DNA of 6,806 nucleotides from contig DAOUPC010000154.1 of assembly GCA_030626365.1 (NCBI GenBank), forward strand, positions 1 through 6,806, given 5' to 3'. Of the stretch, positions 1-6,201 are shown in pieces (the stretch's first letter is position 1; every line of letters begins with the position of its first letter). The stretch is from Paracoccaceae bacterium. Lineage in GTDB: Bacteria; Pseudomonadota; Alphaproteobacteria; Rhodobacterales; Rhodobacteraceae. The notes under the pieces are model-generated. The model saw only the letters and a list, made by a program, of their open reading frames with translations. It had not been told where the DNA came from and ran no database searches. The position numbers and the translations under genes are program-made.

Positions 1-336
1 GCTTATGTCTGTCTGAACCTGGCGATCTTCAGCTATGCCATGCCAATCCTGCGCGGACGTGATCCGTACAATCAGGTGCTGAACATGGTGTCCTTCTGGC
101 TGATGTCGAGCGGCATGGTCTTCATGACCTTCGTTCTGACCTTTGCCGGAACTATCCAGACCCAACTTCAGCGGGTCAACGGCGAATACTTCATGGACGT
201 TCAGGACCAGCTGGCGCTGTTTTACTGGATGCGCTTTGGGTCGGGTGCCGTTGTGGTACTGGGCGTGGTGGTGTTCATCTACGCACTGGCCATTCCCCGC
301 AAAGAGCTGATCAGCTCTGACGTGGCAGCGGAGTGA
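1..336 (+). CDS. norB: Nitric oxide reductase subunit B, C-terminal part (5' end outside window)
   Basis: This is the last 111 residues of the large catalytic subunit of cytochrome-c-type nitric oxide reductase, which reduces 2 NO to N2O in the inner membrane using two b haems and a non-haem iron. The frame is open from base 1 and ends at TGA 334-336. Visible are the last two hydrophobic helices: one around FWLMSSGMVFMTFVLTFAG, one around GSGAVVVLGVVVFIYAL. The intervening segment TQLQRVNGEYFMDVQDQLALFYWMR is of the type seen in the NorB C-terminus. The metal-ligand histidines lie in the missing N-terminal part, so the catalytic site cannot be checked here. The norQDEF genes directly downstream make the assignment firm; norC would be expected further upstream. 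A quinol-type (qNor) enzyme is less likely, because norQDEF accompany cNor. Confidence 0.93.
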   Translation, partial: AYVCLNLAIFSYAMPILRGRDPYNQVLNMVSFWLMSSGMVFMTFVLTFAGTIQTQLQRVNGEYFMDVQDQLALFYWMRFGSGAVVVLGVVVFIYALAIPRKELISSDVAAE

Positions 337-340
337 GCGA

Positions 341-356
341 CATGGATGGATCCATG
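341..356 (+). promoter_or_regulatory. Dyad spanning both ATG start candidates of norQ
   Basis: CATGGAT at 341-347 and ATCCATG at 350-356 are inverted copies separated by two bases. In mRNA this could fold as CATGGA/TCCATG, a 6-bp stem with a 4-base loop. The two in-frame ATG codons (342 and 354) lie in opposite arms, so the fold would bury both possible starts. Seen in sequence; any effect on translation is inference. Confidence 0.35.
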
Positions 357-1151
357 ACACATCAGAAGGGGGCGCCAAGCGCCCCCTTCTACCTCGCGCA
401 GGGCGACGAGGTCGAAATTTTTACTGCGGCCCATGAAAATGGACTGCCGATGCTGCTCAAGGGGCCAACAGGTTGTGGCAAGACACGGTTTGTCGGGCAT
501 ATGGCCGAGCGCCTTGGTCGCAAGCTTTATACCGTGGCCTGCCATGATGATCTGGCCGCCTCGGACCTGATCGGGCGCTACCTGCTTAAGGGCGGGGAAA
601 CCATTTGGGTTGACGGGCCGCTGACACGGGCCGTGCGCGAAGGCGCGATCTGTTATCTGGACGAGGTGGTCGAGGCACGAAAAGACGTGACCGTTGTGCT
701 GCACCCGCTGACCGATGACCGGCGCATCCTGCCGATTGACCGCACCGGAGAGGAGCTGACCGCAGCGCCCGGTTTCATGTTGGTTGCCTCTTATAACCCC
801 GGTTATCAGAACATCCTGAAAACCCTGAAACCGTCTACCCGTCAGCGGTTCATCTCGGTCGAATTCGATTTTCCGGCACCTGATCTGGAAATCAAGGTGG
901 TTGCCGCCGAAAGCGGCCTGCCGGAAGAACGTTGCCAGCCATTGGTGCGCCTCGCGGGCAAGCTGCGGGGGCTCAAGGGCCAGGATCTGGAAGAAGGGGT
1001 ATCGACCCGTCTGGTGGTTTACGCCGCTACACTAATCGCCGGGGGGATGAACGTGGACCGCGCCATCCGTGCGGCAATGATTGAACCGCTTACAGATGAT
1101 GAGGACGTTAAACGCGGGCTCCTTGATCTGGTTACAGCCGTTTTTGGGTGA
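342..1151 (+). CDS. norQ: NorQ, MoxR-type AAA+ ATPase for nitric oxide reductase activation
   Basis: NorQ is a cytoplasmic AAA+ ATPase of the MoxR/CbbQ group that works with the VWA protein NorD to activate NorCB, probably by helping insert the non-haem iron (known for the family). From ATG 342 the protein has 269 residues, usual for NorQ. Walker A is GPTGCGKT at 41-48 and Walker B is CYLDE with D107-E108. The sensor-1 asparagine is N152 in SYNPGYQ. The characteristic opening FYLAQGDEVEIF lies near residue 20. Three in-frame starts compete: GTG 333 (overlapping the norB stop), ATG 342 and ATG 354. ATG 342 is preferred because GGAG at 330-333 sits 8 bases before it, but GTG 333 is not excluded. 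The first codons contain a start-codon dyad and a strong hairpin, listed separately. Confidence 0.95.
   Translation: MDGSMTHQKGAPSAPFYLAQGDEVEIFTAAHENGLPMLLKGPTGCGKTRFVGHMAERLGRKLYTVACHDDLAASDLIGRYLLKGGETIWVDGPLTRAVREGAICYLDEVVEARKDVTVVLHPLTDDRRILPIDRTGEELTAAPGFMLVASYNPGYQNILKTLKPSTRQRFISVEFDFPAPDLEIKVVAAESGLPEERCQPLVRLAGKLRGLKGQDLEEGVSTRLVVYAATLIAGGMNVDRAIRAAMIEPLTDDEDVKRGLLDLVTAVFG
364..390 (+). other. Perfect 12-bp GC-rich stem-loop at the norB/norQ junction
   Basis: AGAAGGGGGCGC (364-375) and GCGCCCCCTTCT (379-390) are perfect reverse complements with a 3-base loop CAA. The stem-loop starts 27 bases after the norB stop and lies inside the first codons of norQ. No run of T follows, so it is not a classical intrinsic terminator. 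It could act as a partial attenuator, a barrier to 3' exonucleases protecting norB mRNA, or a brake on norQ initiation. The structure is certain on paper; the role is not. Confidence 0.6.
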
Positions 1152-1161
1152 GGCCAAGGCT

Positions 1162-3090
1162 GTGGTCAAGATCGGATTTGAGCCGTGGGAACCCGAAGAA
1201 ACCATCGGGAAACTATGGCACAAGTTTGCCAGCCGCCTTGATGCGCCTGACGCGCATGAGGGAGCCGCGGTCGACCTTTCTGAGGTTGCAGGGCGGCTGG
1301 CTGTTTTCTTTCGCGCGCTGGGGGGCAACCCTGCGGCCGATTTGCGCGCAACCCCGGACGAGACATCGCATCACCGGCTAAGCTGGCGACGCCGTCTGGG
1401 CACCGAGGCCGAAATTCTGCCACGCACCAGCTTTGACGGGGAAACCCTGCGCCTGCCCGCGCGCCTGGCGGTGTTCCCGGCCCGCGAGGCCAATGGGGCG
1501 CTTTATGTGTGGCTGGCGGCGGCGGCGGCGCATCTGCCGGGGCGCGTGGCCGAGGATGATCCTCTTGGTGGTGATCTCAGGGCGTTGCGGGCGGCGCTGG
1601 TGATGCAGCGCGATACACTGGCCGACGCGCCTGGCCTGAAAGGGCTGTACGAGGGGCTTTGCGGTGCCACCCTGCATCAGCGTCCCGTTATGAACCTGCC
1701 AGGGACCGAAGCCCGGGTCGAGGGCGTTTTGCGCCATATGCTGGGGGCTGAACTGCCTGATGATGCGCGCGATATGTGGCAGGCGGTCAGCGGTGACGAT
1801 GATCTGTCGGGGTTCACCGCCCCGCGCGGGTATCGCCCGTTTCGCCCGGTGCCTTTGTGGCCGGAACTGCGCAAACTTCAACTTAGCGCTGGCCACGAGG
1901 CCGAAAGCCGCGACACCGATGGTCCGCCCGAAGAGGGCAGCGAAAAGACCCAGCGCGCGCGCCGCCGTAAATCGGACCAGGCCGAGCGCACCGACAGTTT
2001 CATCCTGCATAAATTCGAGGCGATCCTAAGCTGGGCAGAGTTCCTGAATCTGAACCGCCGGGTTGATGATGACGACCCAGACAACGCCAAAAAGGCCGCC
2101 GACGAACAAGAGGAAATTGGCCTTGGTCAAATATCCAAGGCCCCGCCCACGCGTCTGAAACTGCACCTTGATCTGGCCCCCGAGGACGTGGACCGGGAAC
2201 GCATTTCCGGCAAGATACTGTACCCGGAATGGGATATGCGCATCGGGAAATACCTGCCCGATCACGTTTGTGTCCTGACCAGCGTGGCAGATGCCGGTGG
2301 CGCGGGCTTTGCCCATGACCCTGCCGCCGCGCGCCGTATCCGTGCGGTCAAACGCCAGTTCGAGGCCCTGCGCCCCGGTCGCGTCATGACACGCGGGCAT
2401 CTGGATGGCGACGAACTGGACGTCGAGGCGGCCGTGCGGGCGCAAGTGGATATGGCCGCCAGTGGCGAGGCAAACGAACGGGTCTGGAAACAGTCACGCC
2501 CCGAGGCGCGCGATCTGGCCGTGTCGATCCTGCTGGATGTGTCCCGCTCGACCGAAAGTGCGGTGACCGGGCGCTCGGTGATCGATATCGAACGCGAGGC
2601 ACTGGATGCGCTGGCCTGGGGGCTGGATGCCTGTGGTGATGATTTCGCCATTCACGCGTTTTCGTCCCTGAAACGCCAACGGGTCTATATTCAGCGCTGC
2701 AAGGGCTTTGACGAACCGATGGGCGCGCTGGTGGAACAGCGCCTGGGCGGGTTGCGGCCCGGTTTTTACACACGGTTGGGCGCGGCCATCCGGCATGTGT
2801 CGGCCGACCTTGCCACCCAGTCGCGCAAGCGGCGGTTGCTGATCGTCATCACCGACGGCAAGCCCAACGATCTGGACCATTACGAGGGGCGCCACGGCAT
2901 CGAAGACACGGCAATGGCGGTCCGCGAAGCCCGGCGCGGCGGGCAGGCGGTGTTTGGCATCACCATCGACAAAAGCGGGAAAAGCTGGTTTCCGCGCATG
3001 TTCGGGCGGGGTGGCTTTGCGCTGATACCTGAGCCAGAGCGGCTTATCTTTGCATTACCGCAAATCTATCGCCAACTGGTCGGCGGATGA
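1162..3090 (+). CDS. norD: NorD, VWA-domain protein for nitric oxide reductase activation
   Basis: NorD is the partner of NorQ; the AAA+/VWA pair is needed for active NorCB. The protein has 642 residues from GTG 1162, close to the usual family length. The C-terminal von Willebrand A domain carries a complete MIDAS: D459-V-S461-R-S463, a later threonine/aspartate around T564-D565-G566, and the ending IPEPERLIFALPQIYRQL. A conserved-looking YPEWD lies at 354-358. A charged, probably disordered linker rich in E, R, K and D spans about 244-278. The frame stays open back to an ATG at 1081 inside norQ, but that would overlap norQ by 71 bases and add an unfamiliar 27-residue leader. GTG 1162 has GAGG at 1150-1153 and starts 10 bases after the norQ stop. 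It is a cytoplasmic protein without a signal peptide or membrane helices. Confidence 0.93.
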   Translation: MVKIGFEPWEPEETIGKLWHKFASRLDAPDAHEGAAVDLSEVAGRLAVFFRALGGNPAADLRATPDETSHHRLSWRRRLGTEAEILPRTSFDGETLRLPARLAVFPAREANGALYVWLAAAAAHLPGRVAEDDPLGGDLRALRAALVMQRDTLADAPGLKGLYEGLCGATLHQRPVMNLPGTEARVEGVLRHMLGAELPDDARDMWQAVSGDDDLSGFTAPRGYRPFRPVPLWPELRKLQLSAGHEAESRDTDGPPEEGSEKTQRARRRKSDQAERTDSFILHKFEAILSWAEFLNLNRRVDDDDPDNAKKAADEQEEIGLGQISKAPPTRLKLHLDLAPEDVDRERISGKILYPEWDMRIGKYLPDHVCVLTSVADAGGAGFAHDPAAARRIRAVKRQFEALRPGRVMTRGHLDGDELDVEAAVRAQVDMAASGEANERVWKQSRPEARDLAVSILLDVSRSTESAVTGRSVIDIEREALDALAWGLDACGDDFAIHAFSSLKRQRVYIQRCKGFDEPMGALVEQRLGGLRPGFYTRLGAAIRHVSADLATQSRKRRLLIVITDGKPNDLDHYEGRHGIEDTAMAVREARRGGQAVFGITIDKSGKSWFPRMFGRGGFALIPEPERLIFALPQIYRQLVGG

Positions 3091-3650
3091 GCGACACTGC
3101 CACGGGCGGGCAGGGGCACGACAACCGGTTGCCGGGTGAATTGCTGATGTGGGTGCTGATCATCAGCGAACTGGTGGTGTTCGGGGCCGGGCTGATTGCC
3201 TTTATGGGGGTGCGTCTGGTTGACCCGGCGGGATTTGGCGCCGCACAGGACCACCTGAACCGCACGGGCGCGGCGCTGAATACCGTGGTGCTGGTGTCCA
3301 GCGGGTTTCTGGCAGCACAGGCGCTGGTCTGGGCACGCCGTGGTATGGGCCGTGCCGCAAGGGGCGCGCTGGTTGCGGCGGCGGGTCTGGGCGTGGTGTT
3401 TTTGTGGATCAAGGGGCAGGAATATTTGGCCAAGGCCGCCGATGGCATCGCCTGGGACACCCATCCGTTCTTTACCTTCTACTATCTGCTAACCGGGTTT
3501 CACGCGGCACATGTGGTGGCGGGGGTGGTGATTTTGTTGCTGGTGGCCTGGCGTAACGAACCCGAGAACATCGAGGCGGCAGGGGCGTTCTGGCATATGG
3601 TCGATCTGGTCTGGGTGCTGTTGTTCCCGGTGATTTACCTGTTGGGCTAG
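3087..3650 (+). CDS. norE: NorE, cytochrome c oxidase subunit III-like membrane protein
   Basis: NorE resembles subunit III of haem-copper oxidases and accompanies cNor; it is not needed for catalysis, but loss of NorEF is reported to lower NO reductase activity (family knowledge). The 187 residues contain five hydrophobic helices at about 19-42, 62-84, 91-109, 127-155 and 167-186. Subunit III signatures are KGQEY at 109-113, the stretch FFTFYYLLTGFHAAHV around 128-143 with H139 and H142, and WHMVDLVWV at 169-177. The start ATG overlaps the norD stop as ATGA (3087-3090), which points to translational coupling. It is shorter than true COX III (about 260 residues, seven helices), as usual for NorE. 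Confidence 0.92.
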   Translation: MSDTATGGQGHDNRLPGELLMWVLIISELVVFGAGLIAFMGVRLVDPAGFGAAQDHLNRTGAALNTVVLVSSGFLAAQALVWARRGMGRAARGALVAAAGLGVVFLWIKGQEYLAKAADGIAWDTHPFFTFYYLLTGFHAAHVVAGVVILLLVAWRNEPENIEAAGAFWHMVDLVWVLLFPVIYLLG

Positions 3651-3654
3651 GCGC

Positions 3655-3921
3655 ATGATGAACCGTACACTTGTGACCACATGGGTCTGGCTGATCGCCC
3701 TTAGTGGCGGATCGGCCATCGTGGCCTATGTGGCGACGCACGGGATTGACCGGCACCTGAGCGGGGCGGTCATTCTGGGTCTTGCGCTGATCAAGGCCCG
3801 GCTGATCCTGTCACGGTTTCTGGGGCTGGCGCAGGCCCCCGGCTGGTTGGCCGGGTTCTCTTGGGTGATCGGGCTGGTGGGGTTGCTGATTCTGGGGTTG
3901 TATCTGGTTCCCCAAATCTGA
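3655..3921 (+). CDS. norF: NorF, small cytochrome c oxidase subunit IV-like membrane protein
   Basis: This short integral membrane protein is encoded 4 bases after norE. It has 88 residues, or 87 if the second of two consecutive ATG codons (3658) is used. Three hydrophobic helices lie at about 7-27, 34-54 and 66-85. The segment ALIKARLILSRFLGL (about 44-58) matches the pattern of prokaryotic cytochrome oxidase subunit IV proteins, the family that includes NorF. With NorE it supports NO reductase function in the inner membrane; the mechanism is not established. It is the last gene of the nor transcript here, and the convergent regulator ends 22 bases beyond it. No strong Shine-Dalgarno is seen, so translation probably depends on coupling to norE. 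Confidence 0.88.
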   Translation: MMNRTLVTTWVWLIALSGGSAIVAYVATHGIDRHLSGAVILGLALIKARLILSRFLGLAQAPGWLAGFSWVIGLVGLLILGLYLVPQI

Positions 3922-3943
3922 CCCCGAAACGCCGCGCGGGTCG

Positions 3944-4651
3944 TTAAACCGGCTTGGCCCAGGCCAGTGCCGGGTCAACCTCGGCATAAGAGCGCAGGCG
4001 ATTCACGTCGTCGATGACGGCGCGGTTTTTCCTGATCGTGATGCCCAGCGGTTTTAACCGGCTGAAGGCGCGGCTCAGGCTTTCGGGTTTCATGCCCAGC
4101 CGTCCGGCGATCAGCACCTTGTCGTAAGGCAGCAGAACCGCGCAACCGCCGCTGTCGCATTGGCACAGGGTCAGCAGGAATTCGGCCACCCGCTGGGCCC
4201 CGGTATGCGCCTTGAGCTGTTCCAGTTCGACCACCAGCGAATGCAGGTGGCTAAAGGTCGAGGCCAGGATGGATATCGCAACATCCGGGTCTTCGTGCAT
4301 CATTGATACCAGAACCGATGTCGGCAGGATGAACAATTCGCAATCGGTCGCGGCCTCGGCTGATACCGGATAGTGCCCGCCGCGCAACGCGATTGCCTCG
4401 CCAAAGCTTTCGCCACGGGCGAACACGCTGACCACGGCCTCGGACCCGTTGGGGGCCACGCGATACAGTTTGACCCAGCCTTCCAGCATCAGGTGGATGC
4501 CGGTGGTCTGTTCGTCCTGAATGAACAGGGTTTCGCCCCGGTTATAGTGACGAAATACCGCACGGCTCAGTAGGGGCTCGACGTGCTTTTCGGGCAAGGT
4601 CCGGATAAAAAGCGATGTACGCGCAATGGCTTTGTGTTTTTCAAGCGGCAC
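3944..4651 (-). CDS. dnr: Crp/Fnr-family transcriptional regulator, DNR/NnrR type
   Basis: The 235-residue protein has the Crp/Fnr plan: a cNMP-type beta-barrel (about 20-120, with RGETLF at 38-43 and EGWVKLYR at 57-64), a dimer helix (about 125-150) and a C-terminal winged helix. The recognition helix PESLSRAF contains E190, S193 and R194, the E-x-x-S-R pattern with which FNR-like proteins read TTGA half-sites, agreeing with the nearby boxes. Its cysteines are C104, C163, C165 and C170. The N-terminal cluster that binds 4Fe-4S in FNR/FnrL is absent, so it is probably a NO-responsive DNR or NnrR activator rather than an oxygen sensor; the ligand is inferred. The start is GTG at 4651-4649, with AAGGG 9 bases upstream. 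No better in-frame start was seen. Its exact subgroup needs a phylogeny. Confidence 0.9.
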   Translation of the reverse strand: MPLEKHKAIARTSLFIRTLPEKHVEPLLSRAVFRHYNRGETLFIQDEQTTGIHLMLEGWVKLYRVAPNGSEAVVSVFARGESFGEAIALRGGHYPVSAEAATDCELFILPTSVLVSMMHEDPDVAISILASTFSHLHSLVVELEQLKAHTGAQRVAEFLLTLCQCDSGGCAVLLPYDKVLIAGRLGMKPESLSRAFSRLKPLGITIRKNRAVIDDVNRLRSYAEVDPALAWAKPV

Positions 4652-4705
4652 GGATGTTTACCCTTATGGCTTTGTTTTTCGACGCCTGATTCCGGACTGG
4701 GTGGC

Positions 4706-4734
4706 ATAGTACACCGGAACCGGTCGGGATTGCA
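4706..4734 (-). promoter_or_regulatory. Possible dnr promoter core
   Basis: Read on the minus strand, TACTAT (4711-4706) resembles a -10 element. A poor -35 candidate, TGCAAT (4734-4729), lies 17 bases upstream. The leader to the GTG start would be about 50 bases. The match is weak, and no FNR/DNR box sits at a conventional distance from it. Confidence 0.2.
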
Positions 4735-4760
4735 CCCCCTCGTGCCCCCCCTTGCGTCCC
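4735..4760 (-). other. C-rich tract; minus strand fits a G-quadruplex pattern
   Basis: The + strand has runs of 5, 7 and 3 C (4735-4739, 4745-4751, 4758-4760). On the minus strand, the strand of dnr, this reads G3-N6-G7-N5-G5. Splitting the G7 as G3-N1-G3 gives four G3 tracts with loops of 6, 1 and 5. It lies upstream of the weak dnr promoter candidate, or inside the leader if transcription starts further back. The pattern is seen; folding is not shown. Confidence 0.35.
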
Positions 4761-4762
4761 AA

Positions 4763-4802
4763 GGTTGCGCCCTGTTTGCATGGAATTACATGTGGCGCAA
4801 CC
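4763..4802. repeat. 9-bp inverted repeat just upstream of the hemA FNR/DNR box
   Basis: GGTTGCGCC (4763-4771) and GGCGCAACC (4794-4802) are perfect inverted copies separated by 22 bases. A second, off-centre near-palindrome, CATGgAATTaCATG (4779-4792), lies between them. The right arm ends 4 bases before the FNR/DNR box. The half-site spacing, about three helical turns centre to centre, would suit a dimeric regulator, but I do not recognise the operator. No T-run follows, so a terminator is unlikely. Confidence 0.45.
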
Positions 4803-4806
4803 GGGC

Positions 4807-4820
4807 TTGACCATTGTCAA
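4807..4820 (+). promoter_or_regulatory. Perfect FNR/DNR-type box upstream of hemA
   Basis: TTGACCATTGTCAA is a perfect dyad TTGAC-N4-GTCAA, matching the FNR/DNR/NnrR consensus. Its centre is 4813.5. A class II arrangement (centre at -41.5) puts the hemA transcription start near 4855, about 23 bases before the ATG, with CATTAC (4845-4850) as a weak -10. Because dnr starts 156 bases away on the other strand, the box could also serve that gene. Confidence 0.85.
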
Positions 4821-4877
4821 GGACCGGGGCGGCGCAAAGGGTCACATTACGCCCAAGCACCAAGCGCGGAGACCACC

Positions 4878-6101
4878 ATGCAGTATCAGGACTATTTCCG
4901 GCACCGTTTGTCCCAGTTGCGGGACGAAGGCAATTACCGTGTCTTTATTGACCTTGAACGCCATTGCGGGGCGTTTCCGGGGGCCAAACAGTTTGGCCCG
5001 AACGGGCAACGGGATGTGACGATCTGGTGTTCCAACGACTATCTGGGCATGGGCCAGCACAAGGATGTTCTGGCGGCCATGCACGGCGCGCTGGATCAGT
5101 GCGGCGCAGGGGCAGGGGGTACGCGCAACATTGCCGGCACCACCCACCACCATGTCCTTCTTGAACAGGAACTGGCCGATCTGCATGGCAAGGAATCGGC
5201 GTTGCTGTTTACCTCGGGCTATGTGTCGAACTGGGCCGCCCTGGGCACGCTGGCCTCGCAGATACCTGACTGTATTGTGTTCTCCGACAGCCTGAACCAC
5301 GCCTCGATGATCGAAGGCATCCGCCATTCGCGCGCCGCCAAGGTGATCTGGAACCACAATGATGTGGCCGACCTTGAGGCAAAGCTGGCCGCGGCACCGA
5401 AAGACGCGCCCAAGCTGATTGCCTTTGAAAGCGTCTATTCGATGGATGGCGACATCGCCCCGATCCGCGAAATATGTGATCTGGCCGATAAATACGGCGC
5501 GATGACCTATCTGGACGAGGTCCACGCCGTTGGCCTTTATGGCCCGCGCGGTGGCGGCATTGCCGAACGCGAGGGGCTGATGGATCGCATTACGGTGATC
5601 GAGGGCACATTGGGCAAGGCATTTGGCGTGGTCGGTGGCTATATCGCCGCGTCGGACGAATTGTGCGACTTTGTGCGCAGCTTTGCCAGCGGGTTCATCT
5701 TTACCACCGCCTTGCCGCCGGCGGTTGCCGCCGGGGCGGCCGCGTCGGTGCGCCATCTGAAAGGGTCATCCGGCGAACGGGATCTGCAAAAGACCCGCGT
5801 GGCGCAACTGCGCGCGCGGCTGGATGCAATCGGTATTCCGCACATTCCCAACCCCAGCCACATCATTCCGGTGATGGTTGGCGATCCGGTCAAGTGCAAG
5901 TTCATTTCGGATACGTTGCTGGATGAATATGGCATCTATATACAGCCGATCAATTATCCCACCGTCCCAAAGGGAACCGAGCGTCTGCGCATCACCCCAT
6001 CCCCGGTCCACACCGAGGCGGATCTGGACCATCTGGTCACGGCCCTTGGCGCGCTTTGGCAGCAATGTCAGATGGCGCAGATTCCGGTTGCTGCCGAGTG
6101 A
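4878..6101 (+). CDS. hemA: 5-aminolevulinate synthase (C4 haem pathway)
   Basis: HemA condenses glycine with succinyl-CoA, using pyridoxal phosphate, to give 5-aminolevulinate, CO2 and CoA: the first step of tetrapyrrole synthesis in alphaproteobacteria. The 407 residues match the bacterial enzyme length. Motifs include WCSNDYLGMGQH near 50-61, GAGAGGTRNIAGT near 76-88 in the substrate-binding region, D213-E-V-H216-AVGLYG (PLP ring contact), and GTLGKA with K247 as the Schiff-base lysine. The open frame extends upstream to 4752, but that leader contains the FNR/DNR box. ATG 4878 has GGAG at 4868-4871, 6 bases before it, and gives the family-typical MQYQDYF start. Its place between regulator and nos genes suggests an anaerobically induced copy supplying haem for denitrification enzymes. 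Related acyl-CoA transferases such as KBL or BioF are unlikely given the whole-length match. Confidence 0.96.
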   Translation: MQYQDYFRHRLSQLRDEGNYRVFIDLERHCGAFPGAKQFGPNGQRDVTIWCSNDYLGMGQHKDVLAAMHGALDQCGAGAGGTRNIAGTTHHHVLLEQELADLHGKESALLFTSGYVSNWAALGTLASQIPDCIVFSDSLNHASMIEGIRHSRAAKVIWNHNDVADLEAKLAAAPKDAPKLIAFESVYSMDGDIAPIREICDLADKYGAMTYLDEVHAVGLYGPRGGGIAEREGLMDRITVIEGTLGKAFGVVGGYIAASDELCDFVRSFASGFIFTTALPPAVAAGAAASVRHLKGSSGERDLQKTRVAQLRARLDAIGIPHIPNPSHIIPVMVGDPVKCKFISDTLLDEYGIYIQPINYPTVPKGTERLRITPSPVHTEADLDHLVTALGALWQQCQMAQIPVAAE

Positions 6102-6121
6102 TTCACAAGTTGCGAATGTTC

Positions 6122-6135
6122 ATGACCTATGTCAA
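6122..6135 (+). promoter_or_regulatory. FNR/DNR-type box upstream of the DUF2946-nosR unit
   Basis: ATGACCTATGTCAA matches TTGAC-N4-GTCAA except for the first base. The centre is 6128.5. A -41.5 arrangement predicts a start near 6170, with TATTCA (6158-6163) as a modest -10, and a leader of about 32 bases. It lies in the 100-base gap after hemA, where no convincing hemA terminator is visible, so read-through from hemA is also possible. Confidence 0.7.
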
Positions 6136-6201
6136 GGAACGGTTCACTTTCCTAATCTATTCAGTAATCAAGATATGTTTCACCAAGGTCTGAAATAACC
6201 C

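Noticed and set aside
1081..1161. Upstream extension of norD to an ATG inside norQ
   Set aside because: It overlaps the conserved end of norQ, adds residues unlike NorD, and a GTG with a ribosome site lies just after the norQ stop.
1378..2010. 210-residue minus-strand open frame inside norD
   Set aside because: Antisense to norD in high-GC sequence, with arginine-rich composition typical of a shadow frame and no recognisable domain.
3920..3942. Possible bidirectional terminator between norF and dnr
   Set aside because: GACCC/GGGTC gives only a 5-bp stem (6 with a bulge) and no T-run follows on either strand.
4373..4573. 66-residue plus-strand frame opposite dnr
   Set aside because: Antisense to the well-supported regulator, with no ribosome site or recognisable motif.
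4752..4877. Upstream extension of hemA in frame
   Set aside because: It contains the inverted repeat and the FNR/DNR box; the family-typical start with GGAG is ATG 4878.
4842..5756. 304-residue open frame on the minus strand opposite hemA
   Set aside because: It lies wholly antisense to a strongly supported hemA, resembles no family I know, and is the kind of long shadow frame that high-GC coding sequence produces.
6158..6171. Further FNR-like half-site ending in ATCAA before the DUF2946-like gene
   Set aside because: The partner half-site TATTC does not match TTGAT, so the dyad is absent.
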